Both the position numbers and the translations under genes were made by a program. This document shows, in pieces, positions 12,477-23,121 of a stretch of 64,000 bases of DNA. This stretch comes from Berberis thunbergii (Eukaryota; Streptophyta; Magnoliopsida; Ranunculales; Berberidaceae): NCBI GenBank assembly GCA_003290165.1, contig QNQO01000684.1:62001-126000 (forward strand). The letters run 5' to 3'. Below the pieces are notes generated by a model that ran no database searches, was not told where the DNA came from, and worked only from the letters and a program-made list of their open reading frames with translations. The number at the start of each line of letters is the position of its first letter. The first letter of the stretch is position 1.

Positions 12477-12900
12477 TCATGTATTGTGTCTACCGTCTGA
12501 TTGACGAGGTATTTGATACATTGGTGTAAAGTGGAAACTGCCGCCTCCATCTGGTGGAGTCAGTGCTTCCCCAGGATGATGTTGTAGGTGGATGGCACAT
12601 CGATCACCATGAATTCCTGAAGATTTATTTTCTGAAGTCGCAGTGCTCCTGCCATTAATGTCAGGCTGATCTTCCTTTTGGGGAAGTATTTCTTCCTTGC
12701 TAAGTCCAACTAGCAAATTTGCCGAGGGGCTAAGGTTTTCTTCCTTCAGCTACATGTTTCGGAACATATTGAGGAATTGCACAGTCGAACAACTTGCGGT
12801 GTCTACAAAAGACCTTATCACTTCCTAGTTGGCTATGAAGACCGATTTTACCAGCGCATCGTTATGCGGACTACGGATGCCCGGGAAGTCCCTATCTATG
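12477..12900 (-). pseudogene. Tat protease/Gag-C remnant
   Basis: At about 12560-12600 the minus strand reads VPSTYNIILGK, the usual Tat wording near the second protease box (YNIILGRP). Frames are broken on both sides. The bases 12063-12476 give no clear motif and are probably the protease-RT linker; 12901-13147 is likewise degenerate. Confidence 0.6.
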
Positions 12901-13147
12901 AAAGTTAGGGGCAGTTTCGTGCTCCGGGCTTGAACATGCTGTATTCATTGGTCTTTCATAGGCTAACTTGGTCTACAATTCATGGATCAATCTCTTTCGG
13001 GAGTTGTTGGATCGTTTAATCTTTGAGCACATTTCATGCAGGACGTACACTCCATCGTCGTCCTTCCCTTGCCCTGAGGAGATAGGGTTTCTTCTCAAAT
13101 TCTATTTCCTTCTTAGCGGTCAGCATCTTGTCTAGAGTGATATATCT

Positions 13148-13360
13148 CTAGGCGTCCCTCGGTAGGTCTGCCACATTGGTTGGGGGGTCCAGGGTAAGGA
13201 ATTTATAGAACTTGTCACTCCTCAGACCCACGGTGAAGGTCGTTAAAACGCTACAACTGTTGACAATAGTCAACTCATTATTGAAGTGTGTGACATATTC
13301 CCTCAACGTCTCATTCGGCTTTTGTTTTATGGATTTGAGTATCTTCACCGTTAGTATGAT
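13148..13360 (-). pseudogene. Tat Gag fragment
   Basis: A 66-codon minus frame reads KQKPNETLREYVTHFNNE and FTVGLRSDKFYKFL, the usual core of plant gypsy Gag (ESLRxYxxRFN ... GL). The rest of Gag is missing or scrambled. Upstream 13361-13500 is Pro/Thr-rich in one frame but unremarkable. Confidence 0.7.
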
Positions 13361-13509
13361 TTATTGCATCTGAGTTGACAGTAGATCTACACTTGGGTCC
13401 GTTGTGGCTGCAACTGGCACGGGGGCCTCGGGGGATCCTCCCTCCGGTATTGGGCATGACACATGTACGGTGCTCATCTGAGGACGACTTGGTGTATCAT
13501 CAAATATTA

Positions 13510-13610
13510 TAAAACTTCATGTAGTAAAAGACACATCAACTAGTTGGTCTTTGAAACTTCATTACTAATGACCCAAGTTCAATTCCCCTGTAGCATAATA
13601 AATTTTTTAG
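13510..13610 (+). repeat. Possible tRNA-derived SINE remnant
   Basis: The sequence has a TAGTTGGTCTTT block and, about 40 bp on, CCCAAGTTCAATTCCCC, which resemble the A and B boxes of a tRNA promoter. I see no A tail or target duplication. The call is tentative. Confidence 0.3.
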
Positions 13611-13689
13611 CATATATAGAGATTTTTTTATTCTCTTTAATTATTACCGATGTTGTTGATTTCTACTCTCATTCCTCGCTATTTACCTA

Positions 13690-14335
13690 GACCTACACAG
13701 GTAGCAAACGTGAGCCAAGGACCACCATGTGATGGCCGATGACACTCCGATGCTTAAGTTAGATAAGGCTTAGGATAGACTTAAAACTGTAAACTAGGTT
13801 ATATTGTGTACCTCTAGTTCATCGACCTTGTCTCCTTTTTATAGTGAAAGAGTCATCATTCGGCTAGGCATTTGGTGGGGTAGTTTAGGAAAAGTGATAT
13901 TGATGTGGAGATCTTTTCCTGATTGGGAACTATCTATGTAAGATAGTTTCCCTACATGACTCGTGCTCCTAGATCTGCGGGAGAGGTTTCGCTTTCTATG
14001 TGTTGTCCATGCAAGGAAGTTTCCTTGCTTGACTTATACTCTAATATATGTTTCCTAGTCGGGTCCAATGTGTTGTTGGTTTGCCTGTCTTGGTAGATCT
14101 CTCAAATATTTGCCTTAGAGGTCTTACGAGTATTGGGCCTAACTGCGTGACGTGTGGGCTTACTGACTCATTATAACTCGGATCCGACTGTCTAGATTCT
14201 TCCAATGATGGGCTTACTGTTGTCTGGGCCTCGCTAGATTGAGTGTGCATTCGAGCCTGTTTTGTTCTGTTGACGAGATTATCATGACGTGTATGGTGCT
14301 GATCAAAGGACAGTTTGATGTATAATTAGTTACCA
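13690..14335 (-). repeat. 5' LTR of the minus-strand Tat element
   Basis: The reverse complement has a TATA-like start region (TATAAAAAGG, about 13840) and a 3' block TTAAGCATCGGAGTGTCATC, shared in order with the Tat-like LTRs at 25620-26253 and 49748-50385. The likely outer end is TGGTAACTAATT at 14335. The inner edge is approximate. It lies in the expected place, upstream of the gag fragment. Confidence 0.65.
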
Positions 14336-15084
14336 TTCCTGAATTTTTTTTTCATAAGATATTTTATGAAATGAATACATTAAAAAGAATAAAATGTATA
14401 GTTTAATAAAGACTTGTTTGTTCACAAGTAATATAAAACCCAAACAAAAAACAATGTTATAAAATAAAATCCACAAAAAAATTGTAATTAAAATCTAAGA
14501 TAACAAACAATCGAACTCAATGAAAAATTGAGGGTTGATTGGCTCGTAAACCCCCTCCCCTTCCCCAAATTTTTTTTCTATAAACTTGTAATTAGGATCT
14601 TATTATGTTCTTAGATTTCGGAATTTTTCATATTAAACTTACATACATATCTTAATTATTTTACAATTTTAATCATGTATTCTAATTATTAGGCTTGTTT
14701 GCAGCTGTTTAATTTTCGATGAATTGATCACAATTTGGATTAAAATATTATACCGATTCACCTTGATATATATAATGTATTTTTTTATAGTTGTACAGAT
14801 AAAAAGCATAGTAACACAATTAGAATTATATATATATTTTTTATTTTTTTATTTTAGTGTTTACTTGTAGATGTTAGTAGAAATTTATTGTGATTTCATT
14901 TTTTGAAATAATTTTAGTTTCAATTTAAGAAATATTTTGTTGTATATAGAAAAAGCGTAAAAACATTTCCAGCGTATATCAAATATATATGTAGACAAGT
15001 AAGATACAAGTAAATTAATCTAATAAATAAATAAAATGAAGCCTAAATAGACTGTGCTGTGGAGTGCTTTCCTAAAAAAAAAAA
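14336..15084. other. AT-rich intergenic sequence, no gene seen
   Basis: Very AT-rich with long A and T runs and TATATA stretches near 14830. No coding frame, splice pattern or RNA gene was recognised. Confidence 0.6.
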
Positions 15085-15187
15085 GTACCCTTGGTATTTG
15101 TCCCCCATGTCCTAGGTTCAAGTTCCACCTGTGGCATAGGTTATGGGATCCTTGAAAACCCAGCTTGCCTTCCAAAAAAAAAAAAAA
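15085..15187 (+). repeat. tRNA-derived SINE with A tail
   Basis: Contains a B-box-like block (CTAGGTTCAAGTTCC at about 15111-15125) and ends CCCAGCTTGCCTTCC followed by a 15-base A run. The 24638-24761 element on the other strand shares the B box position and the end CTAGCTCGCCTTCC plus A run, which supports a SINE family. Target duplications cannot be separated from the A-rich flanks. Confidence 0.6.
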
Positions 15188-15639
15188 GAGCAGTGAGGAA
15201 TCTGAATTGATGGATGAAAAAATATTTGGACTGCCCTTGTTTCATACACCGAGTTTTCATTGTGAAAATCAAGGAGCAAGGGAGATCTATTTGATAATTA
15301 TTTTGAAATGGGGGTATTTGAAATTGGGAATGAAGGAAGAATAATCTGTTAAAACAAACAGTCTACACTGTGGGTAGTGGTACCCTCCCGCCCAGCGTTG
15401 CTAGAGCATATTTCTGAATTGTATATCCATTATTTTTCTAGTACACACCTTTGTCTCAGATAAGCTGGCATGGATTGATGGTTGGGTTTAGGAAAATCAT
15501 TCAAATCCTTATCATTCTATATATGGAGGTTTGCTTATAACTTATACACGAAGACGCTCATAATTCTATGAAATACTAAAAATAAAAGCCCCCACAAAAC
15601 AAGTAATACATCTCATTGATCGTTACAAATGAAGTGGTT
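15188..15639. other. Intergenic sequence, nothing recognised
   Basis: No convincing coding frame or repeat structure seen. Confidence 0.5.
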
Positions 15640-15817
15640 GACATTAGGCAATAATGTGAAACCGACTTGATTGCACTCGTTCTATATTGTGTTCAACCCA
15701 TTCCGTCCGAACCCGTTTGAGATGGGCGAGGTCGGAATAAGGTCAATGCCATCCCCAAAGATAAAACAATGGAATGGGATCGAGATCCATCCCATCCCGT
15801 GCCCACTCCTACCTCTA
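15640..15817 (-). mobile_element. One end of a small DNA transposon (hAT-like terminus)
   Basis: The reverse complement starts TAGAGGTAGGAGTGGGCACG and continues GGGATGGGATGGATCTCGAT, closely matching the start of the element at 41061 (TAGAGGTGGACACGGGATGG). The other end was not found here, so this is a fragment. The superfamily is inferred from the TAGAGGTG-type terminus only. Confidence 0.5.
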
Positions 15818-16219
15818 GTCAATATTGTCGGATGAGTCATTTATTGGCACATGCTGTTCATCTTCTGATAAAAGGCAACACCATATCATTGCAGACTGAT
15901 TGAGATCCTTCATTTATTTCGTTTGACAATTGGTGATACAAGGAGTGAAACCTTTCATATGAAAATTTACTAAACCATGATTCAATGGCCAATGACTAGT
16001 ATTTGAAATTCATCTCATCTTTTGATTAAGAGTCTTCACGTGAACGAATTAATGATGTTTGGGGAATCAGCAAGGGAACATGATGGGAGAAAACAGAGAT
16101 CTACATTTGAAAAAACTGAATTGGAAACCTAACATATTATATAGAAATCATATAAAGCACTCCTGCATCAAAAAACTTGCACCAATGCAATCCTCCTAGC
16201 ATCATTTCCGTATAATACT
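15818..16219. other. Upstream flank of the glycosyltransferase pseudogene
   Basis: Unremarkable AT-rich sequence that may include the former promoter. No element was identified. Confidence 0.45.
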
Positions 16220-17320
16220 ATGAACTCTAAATTTCAACATTCTCAAAATCACTCACTCATGGTTTCTTGTTCAGAAAAACCTGAGCCTCACCATAATCAA
16301 CTCCACCTGATGTTCCTCCCATTCGTAGCTTCAGGTCACATGATACCCATGGTGGACATTGCAAGACTTATTGCAACACGCAACAACACCAAAGTAACAT
16401 TATCACCACCACCCACAATGTTCTCATATTCCAAAACTCCATCACTCGCGACCAACAGTCAGGTGGCAACATTCAACTCCACATCCTTTCTTTCCCATAT
16501 CAGCAAGTAGGCCTCCCTGAAGGATGCGAAAATTTCAACTCATCAGTTACCCTGACATGATCACTAAGATCTCCCAAGCCCTCAATCTTCTCCAACCCCA
16601 AATAGAAAGAATCTTCAAATCCCACCATCCTAATTGTATCGTAGCTGACATGTTCTATCCTTGGACAGTGGATGTGGCAGCTCAGCTCAATATACCAAGA
16701 CTCGTCTTCCATGGCACTAGCTTCTTCTCTCTTTCTGTTATGGATTCAATCCACCGTTTTGCTCCACATGAAAGGGTAGCATCTGATACAGAGAGTTTCG
16801 TAATACCAGAGATGCCTGATCGTGTAGAAATGACAAGGCTTCAGTTACCTGACTATATTAGAGCAAGGAAACCTTACAGTTACATGGTAGATAAAATGAG
16901 AGAGTCAAGAGTTAAGAAGCTGTGGAGTGTTGGTGAATAGTTTTTACGAGCTCGAACCCCATTATGCAGATCACTATAAGCAAGCTATGGGTAGAAAAGC
17001 TTGGCATATTGGTCCAGTTTCAATTTCTCTCAATAAGGAGGATAAGGTGGAGAGGGGCATGAATCAGTGACAGACTTGAAACATTGTTTTACTTGGCTCG
17101 ACTCGAAGAACCCAAATTCAGTGCTCTACGTGAGTTTCGGTAGTTTGGTCAAGTTCCCTACTGCTCAGGTAATTGAAATTGCGTCAGCCTTAGAGTCATG
17201 TGGTCATCCATTCATTTGGGTCATTAGAAAACCTGATCATGAACATGAAGAGAAATGGTACCAGAGGGATTGGAGGAGAGGATGAAGGAGAGTAAATTGG
17301 GGATGATAATCATGGGTGGG
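16220..17320 (+). pseudogene. UDP-glycosyltransferase pseudogene, 5' part (UGT73-like)
   Basis: UGTs move a sugar from a UDP-sugar to small acceptors in the cytosol. The first frame (16220-16510) reads MFLPFVASGHMIPMVDIARL, the usual N-terminal acceptor-domain block of UGT73-like enzymes (the catalytic His normally sits in a GH motif). Later blocks are SHHPNCIVADMFYPWTVD and FHGTSFFSL (16524-16940), [12 protein letters not shown] (about 16945) and CFTWLDSKNPNSVLYVSFGS (17085-17145), then HPFIWVIRK. Frameshifts and stops occur near 16505-16550, 16938 and 17050-17070. The frame ends at 17320, just before the PSPG box, where a copia LTR begins. The rest of the gene resumes at 23837. Confidence 0.92.
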
Positions 17321-18079
17321 TGTGAGACAAGGATAAGGACTCCTTTACAAACAAGGAATCAAAGTCCTTGTGTGGTTGGCTCCCAAGTTCTTGGGTAGAG
17401 TTAGACAAGGATTTCTTTGTGGCTCACTATTTATGTGGGACTCACGGTCCTTCTCTTTATCTCTTTAAGGCAGCAGCAACACAACATGAAAGGTTGCAGC
17501 AAAAACAACATGAAAAGCAGCATACACAATGTGAAACAATGCAACATACACAGTGTGAAACGGGCTGCAAACTTGGCGTGAAACAGGTTGTGAGTTTGGT
17601 GTGAATCGGTGTGTGTATGGGATGAAACAGTAGCCAAGTAGAAGGGTTAAAATCAGATGATTTCAGGTATTCTTCGTTTGCGAGTTTCGTCAAATCTTCG
17701 ATGTTCCTTTTGGGTTCTATTTCTATTGTAGGGAGGAGGGAAGGAAGGAAGATTGAGAAGAAACTCTTGTTACTTGGTGGTATTGTTGGCTTGAGATTGG
17801 GTAGTCTCAAGGATCGTTGCTTGAGAATGTTGTAATCTTCAGTAAGTGTTTCCATATTAATAAGATAGTTACAGAGTCGTCGTCCATGGAGTAGGCAAGC
17901 CGAATCGCGTAAATCCTGGAGTGATCTTTATCTTTCTACATATTACGTATTGTTTGTTGTTAGCTTATTACTTGCACAACAATTTTAGTCATGCACTTTC
18001 ACCAACTAGGTCTTGGCCTTGTGTTTAGTTTATTTGCAGCAAATGACTTTGAGTTGATTGTGTTTAGGTATTTACTACA
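17321..18079 (+). repeat. 5' LTR of the copia element
   Basis: Starts TGTGAGACAAGG and ends TTTACTACA, 2 bp before the primer-binding site. The same start (TGCGAGACAAGG) and interior recur at 23122. The stretch 17466-17600 holds short imperfect repeats of an ACA-CARYRTGAAA type (ACACAATGTGAAA, ACACAGTGTGAAA). Confidence 0.9.
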
Positions 18080-18081
18080 AG

Positions 18082-18093
18082 TGGTATCAGAGC
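18082..18093 (+). promoter_or_regulatory. Primer-binding site (initiator tRNA-Met)
   Basis: TGGTATCAGAGC is the standard plant copia primer site, complementary to the 3' end of initiator tRNA-Met. It starts 2 bp after the LTR. Confidence 0.95.
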
Positions 18094-18134
18094 ACCAGTT
18101 GATTGGTGTTTGTGTTTTGAAGGTGTAAAATAAA

Positions 18135-18875
18135 ATGACTTCTTTAACGCGGAATGATGGCTATGTGAAAGTCCATGGGTTCGACATTGTTCGATTCAAT
18201 GGTAGGAACAATTTTAAAGTTTGGCAGATGGATTGTAAAGATATTTTGTTTAGTTTGGATCAGATTGATGCAGTAAATGAGAAAAAAAAATCATCATCAG
18301 ATAAGGCGACGGTTGAGGTTATTGAGAAGTGGGGTAAAATAGATCAGAAAGCATGTAATACGACTTGTTTGTGTCTTTCTTGCAATGTGGCTTACAACTT
18401 CGTTGATGAGACGACGGCTCAAGGTATTTGGAATAAGCTTAAGGCTATGTATCTTGGGAATGACCAGATGAGTATGATGTACCTACAAAAGAAACTCTTC
18501 ACTTTCAGGTTGCAACCTGGTAAACTCATTACTGATTACATAAATGAATTTAAATGTTTATATTCAGATTATGTTAGCTTGGGAGGTACATTTGAAGAGA
18601 GTAAAAAATCATTATTCTTGTTAATTTCTTTGTTACCAGAATGGAAAAATTGAAGAAAGAAAAATTTATGTATTGTTCAAGCTGTACTTACAAAGGCTTC
18701 CAGAAAGAGTGCTTCGAAGAAGGAGGTTCAAGAACATGGTCTTTCAGTGATAAGGGGAAGAAATTACAAGAGGAACAACTATAGAAGGAACTGGCATAAA
18801 TCAAAGGGCAGAAATATGTTAAGGTTGAATGTCACAAATGTAAGCGTAAGGGCAATTACAAGAGGGATTGTCAAG
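18135..18875 (+). pseudogene. Copia Gag
   Basis: An open frame of 172 codons (18135-18653) shows a copia Gag core: FDIVRFNGRNNFKVWQMD, ETTAQGIWNKLKAMYLG, and LQKKLFTFRLQPGKLITDYI. After a stop the zinc knuckle appears at about 18829-18873 as CHKCKRKGNYKRDC; the family pattern is CX2CX4HX4C and here the His position is Asn, so metal binding is probably lost. Gag would package element RNA. Start chosen at the first ATG after the primer site, 42 bp on. Confidence 0.88.
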
Positions 18876-18989
18876 AGTGGAAGGATAATCATCACAAGCA
18901 ATAGAATGAGAGTAAGGGAGTAGTAAATGTTGTTGAGACTCCGGATGTGGTTGAGGATATTCTAATCGAGGGTGACTTAACACATGCAC

Positions 18990-19679
18990 TGATGGCAAAA
19001 TCTTATGACCATTTATATGATGGTTGGATGTTGGATACGTGAGCTTTGTATCAGTTGTCCCATAAGGGAATTGTTCAACACTTATCACAAGGTTAAGGGC
19101 AGTTTAGTTAAAATGGGTGACTCTCGGCCTTGCAAGACAATGGGTGTTGGTACAGTCAAATTCCAGTTGGCAGATGGGTCATGTAGACAGCTTACCAAGG
19201 TACGTCTTATTCCAGTTCTTTCAAATGGGTTGATTTCTCTTGGGGTACTTGAAGCTCAGGGCTACAAGTATATTGGTGAGAATGGGTACTACAGTGTTTA
19301 CTTTGGTGACATGTTGCTTAAGACAACGGTTAGGCATGCAAATTTATATTTCCTTCAGGGCAGTGTAGTTGAAGGTAGAGCTATGGTTTCTACAGTTTTT
19401 GATGAGAAAAATGTGACACGCACATAGTTATGGCACATGCGATTAGGGCATGTAGGTGAGATTGGACTAAGAACTTTAAACAAGCGGGTCTTGTTTGACG
19501 GTGATAAAATGACAAAGATGGATTTCTGTGAACATTGCATTTATGGGAAGCAGTGTAGAGCCAATTTTGGTGATGTTACTCATAGCACTGCGGGGATTGT
19601 GGATTACATCCACAATGATGTTTGGGGGGACCCTCTAGAATCGTATCCAAGTGGGTTTCAGGTATTTTATATTTTTATC
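18990..19679 (+). pseudogene. Copia protease, gag-pre-integrase and integrase start
   Basis: The protease active site region (DGWMLDT then a stop at about 19039) is degenerate. It continues as CKTMGVGTVKFQLADGS and GLISLGVLEAQGYKY at 19140-19270. The gag-pre-integrase domain starts LWHMRLGHVGEIGL (about 19430), with the HX..H and CEHCIYGKQ zinc ligands of the integrase finger. The core begins DYIHNDVWGDPLESYPSGF, and at 19680 a hAT-type element interrupts the FIDDFSRR motif. Confidence 0.88.
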
Positions 19680-20034
19680 TAGGGATGGCAACGGGGCAGA
19701 TTGGGGCAGATTTGGACAAATCCATCCCCGCCCCGCGGGAGATCACGGATATCCAAATCCGCCCCGAATATCCGTTTATCATATTATGTAAAAATCATCC
19801 CCGAACCGGACGGATGGGTGGATATCCGCCCCGCCCAAAATACCCGGAGAAAAAAAAACAGATTCTCAAATATCAAAACAATTCCAAAAATTACAAAAAA
19901 TTTCAGAAATTAAAAAAAATTACAAAAATTAACAGACCATATAGAAATTACATACAGAAATTAACAAAAAAAAAAATTACAACAAATTCAAAAAATTCGA
20001 TCTCTGAGATCAGATCTTGATTAGATCGGATAAG

Positions 20035-20125
20035 ATTCGATCTTGATCTTGATTTTGATCTCGATCTGGATCTGGATCTTGATCTCGATCTGGATCTTGA
20101 TCTTGATCTCAATCTGGATCTCTGA
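20035..20125. repeat. GATCTN hexamer tandem array in the hAT element
   Basis: About 14 tandem copies of GATCTT/GATCTC/GATCTG variants. On the minus strand they read as alternating Ile/Lys/Glu codons within a 203-codon open frame (20021-20632), which I think is a by-product of the repeats. Confidence 0.8.
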
Positions 20126-20184
20126 TGGGGGAGAGGAACTGAGGAAGAAACCCTTGTCTTTCGATCTCCAAGCTTCAAATAGAG

Positions 20185-20580
20185 ATCTCTCTGCGAGGGA
20201 GGCAAATCGCTGCGTGAGGGAGTAGGGATGCAGATATCTCGCGGTGTGAGGGAGCAGGGAGGCAGATCGTGGCGTGAGGGGGGAAGGGAGGATCTCACGG
20301 CGTGAGGGAGCAGGGAGAGAGGTCGCGGCGTGAGGGAGGGCGAGGTGGTGTGCGATGTGAGGCCCTTCTTTCTTCTTTGAGATCAAGAGGTGGAAGAGTC
20401 TGCTGCGTCTCCTTCTTTCTTCTTTCTTCTTTGAGTTTCTTCTTTCTTTCTTCTTTGAGATCAAGAGGTGGATGGACTGATGGTGGAAGACTGTGTCTGC
20501 GTCTCCTTCTTTCTTCTTTGAGATCAAGAGGTGGATGGTGGAAGACTGCGTCTGCATCTCCTTCCTTCCTCTTTGAGTTT
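20185..20580. repeat. GCGTGAGGGAG and TCTTTGAGATCAAGAGGTGG repeats in the hAT element
   Basis: The first block (about 20190-20340) holds five or six diverged copies of a 30-40 bp unit with a CGTGAGGGAG core. The second (about 20365-20560) holds three copies of a CTTCTTTGAGATCAAGAGGTGGA-like unit separated by pyrimidine-rich spacers. Confidence 0.7.
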
Positions 20581-21007
20581 CTCTGTGAGTAATGAGTTTC
20601 TTCGTTGAGTTTGACGGGTCAGCGCATTTCATTTGATTGCTTTGAGTTGCTCTGTGAATTTTGTGTCTCGAGGTGGAAGATAGGTCAGGTCAGAAGATCT
20701 GAAGATGTCAGCGGATTTGAGGTTTGTTAGGTTTTAGTTTTAGATTTTTTATTTTATTTTTTTTGAAAATAGAATAGTTAATATTTATTTTAGGGATAAG
20801 GGTATTATAGTAATTTAAACAATGTAAACGGATATCCACGGGGCCTGCGGGGCGGATATGGCTAAAATCGTATCCGCCCCGAATAGTAAATGGATGTTTT
20901 TTGAATCCCCGAAACCATCCGAAAACCCATTCAGCCATATCCAAATCCGCCCCAAACGGATTGGGTGGGGCAGATATCCGTGAAAATCCGCCCCACTGCC
21001 AACCCTA

Positions 21008-21420
21008 CTTTTATCGATGACTTCAGCCGGAGAGTATGAGTGTATACCATAAAACATAAAAATGAAGTCATTGATATCTTCAAGAAGTGAAAAGGCATGA
21101 TTGAGAAACAATATGGAAGGGTGATCAAAGTAAGGAGATCTGACAATGGCGGTGAGTATACCGAAGATTCCTTGAAGATGTTTTTCTTAGAACATGGCAT
21201 TAGAAGACACTTCACAGTGAAGTCGACACCACAGTAGAACGGGTAGAAGAGCGGATGAACCGTGCCCTGTTGGAGAGAGCATGGTGTATGTTGTCTAATG
21301 TAGGTTTGGGCAGAATATGGTGGGCTGAAGCAGTAAACATGGTTTGCTATCTCATTAACCACTCTCCTTCATCAGCTATTGAGTCTCAAACTCCTATGGA
21401 TGTATGGTCTGGTATTTTTT
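21008..21420 (+). pseudogene. Copia integrase, C-terminal part
   Basis: Resumes with FIDDFSRRV at 21008 after the hAT element, then VRRSDNGGEY (second catalytic Asp, about 21133) and the FFLEHGIRRHFT block. The region after it (TPQ-stop-NG at about 21230) is where the catalytic Glu block is expected and is frameshifted. ERAWCMLSNVGLGRIWWAEA-like sequence follows at about 21278-21335. Confidence 0.85.
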
Positions 21421-23057
21421 TCAGATTATTCTAAATTCTTGATGGGTATGATGATGTTCCTACCACATATACACAGGCTTTGTGAAGTGTTCACAAAAAG
21501 GAGTGGAAGAATGATTTGGATGAGGAGATGTTATCTCTTCAGAAGAAACATACATGAGAGCTTGTGATACTCCCTAAAGGGAAATTGCTGATTGGGTGTA
21601 AGTGTTTTTTCACAGTAAAAGACGGGATTCCAGATTCCATGGGCACTTGTACAGGTATACGATACAAGGAAAAATTGGTGGCTAAAGGATATGCACAATA
21701 AGAAGGTGTGGACTACAATGAAGTATTCTCTCTAGTGGTAAAACACACTTCTATCCGAGTCCTCTTGGCTTAGCAGCGTAGTTTGACTTAGAGCTCGAGA
21801 AACTTGGTGTCAAAACAGTTTTCTTGCATGAAGATTAGGAGGAGGACATATACATGTCTCAGCCCTACAGATATATTGTTGTTGGTAAGGAAGAAACTGT
21901 ATGCAAACTGAAGAAGTCACTGTATGGGTTGAAAGAATCTTCGAGGCAGTGGTACAGATACTTTTATGATTGAATAGAGATATGTGAGGAGTCAGTATGA
22001 TCCTTGTGTATTCACACAGAAGCTCAAGGATGGATCTTTCGGGTTTCTCTTACTTTATGTGGATGACATGCTCATTGCTACAAAAAAATGAAAGAAATTG
22101 ATAAATTGAAGTTGAAACTTAGCATGGAGTTTGAGATGAAAGATCTCGGTTCAGTGAAGAAAATACTTGGGATAGAGATAGTGAGAGATATGAAGAAGGG
22201 CATACTGACATTGTCACAGAGACAATACTTAGAGAAAGTTATTTGTCGTTTTGACATGGATATGTCCGAACTGATAAGTATTCATTTGGCTGCTCACTTT
22301 AAGCTCTCGGGTAAGTTTTCTCCTAGCATAAAAGATGAGAGGGAATATATGTCACAGATTCCCTATGCTAGTGCAGTTGGTAGTCTTATGTATGCCATGA
22401 TCTGCACACGACCGGATATCGCTCATGTAGTCATCTAGTTAGTAGGTTTATGTCAAACTCAGGAAAAAAAACATTGGGAGGCAGTGAAGTGGATATTGAG
22501 ATATCTTCGAGGTACGCTAGATGTTGGTTCAGTATATGAGAGTAGATGCGTAAAATATGATTTGAGGTTATGTTGATTCGAATTATGCTGGTGATCTTGA
22601 TAAGCGTCGATTGACTACAGGTTATTGTTTTACATTGGCGATGGATCCGATGAGTTGGAAGTCTCAGTTACAGTTTATAGTTGCTTTGTCTACTACTGAA
22701 GCAGAGTACATGGCTCTATCAAAGGCGGTGAAGGAAATCATTTGGCTTCAAGGATTGGTTAGTGATTTGGGTATTGCTCAGGATGAGGTGACAGTGTTAT
22801 GTGATGATTAGAGTGTTATCCATTTGGCCAAAAACCAGGTTCGTTATGCCCAGATGAAGCATATTGATGTGCGGTATCATTTTCCAAGGGATGTCATCGA
22901 AGAGAATGTGAGTACTCAAGACAATTCAGCTGATATGTTGACAAAAATGGTTTCAGGGATCACGTTTGAGCATTGTCTCAGCTTGACCAGGCTCTCTCAG
23001 TGTTCACGCCCCAGGAGCAGGGCCCTTAGGGGCATGACGACGATTCTCGTGGCCTAG
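21421..23057 (+). pseudogene. Copia reverse transcriptase and RNase H
   Basis: RT pieces in shifting frames include KEWKNDLDEEMLSL (about 21498), YKEKLVAKGYAQ and GVDYNEVFSLVVKHTSIRVL (21665-21765), and the active-site box LLYVDDMLIA at about 22050-22080. Then come MEFEMKDLGSVKKILGIEIV and QRQYLEKVICRFDM (22088-22438), the RNase H blocks TTGYCFTLAMDPMSWKSQLQ and STTEAEYMALSKAVKEIIWL (22611-22811), and MKHIDVRYHFPRD (about 22855). Several stops (for example 22436, 22809) show the copy is inactive. Confidence 0.9.
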
Positions 23058-23108
23058 AAATGGGTCTTGAGCATTTGTGATGCTTGTGTGGTGGCCTGAA
23101 ATTGTTCG

Positions 23109-23121
23109 CCAAGGTGAAGAT
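23109..23121 (+). promoter_or_regulatory. Polypurine tract of the copia element
   Basis: The sequence just before the 3' LTR is CCAAGGTGAAGAT, purine-rich and touching the LTR start TGCGAGAC. Confidence 0.55.

Larger units (their letters stand above)
10114..14335 (-). mobile_element. Tat-lineage Ty3/gypsy element, 5' part, truncated by Athila
   Basis: Minus-strand remnants occur in the order LTR (13690-14335), short gag (13148-13360), protease, RT, RNase H, a second RNase H-like domain, and the start of integrase. The wording of the RT and the extra RNase H between RT-RNase H and integrase fit the Tat (Ogre/Retand-like) lineage. The element stops abruptly at 10114 in the middle of the integrase zinc finger, where the Athila LTR begins. 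Every coding block is frameshifted or carries stops. Confidence 0.82.
19680..21007. mobile_element. Non-autonomous hAT-type DNA transposon inside the copia integrase
   Basis: Ends are inverted: TAGGGATGGCAACGGGGC at the left, and TAGGGTTGGCAGTGGGGCGG read inward from the right. Flanks are TTTTTATC (19672-19679) and CTTTTATC (21008-21015), an 8-bp target duplication with one change. An Ac-like terminus (TAGGGATG) and 8-bp duplication mark the hAT superfamily. Subterminal CGGATATCC and CCGCCCC-type motifs recur at both ends. Removing the element and one duplication restores the integrase frame (QVFYIFIDDFSRR). No transposase is present. The interior is made of simple and short tandem repeats. 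Confidence 0.88.

Noticed and set aside
20021..20632. 203-codon minus-strand frame in the hAT element
   Set aside because: Composed of translated hexamer and short tandem repeats. No domain, and alternating Ile/Lys/Glu is explained by GATCTN.
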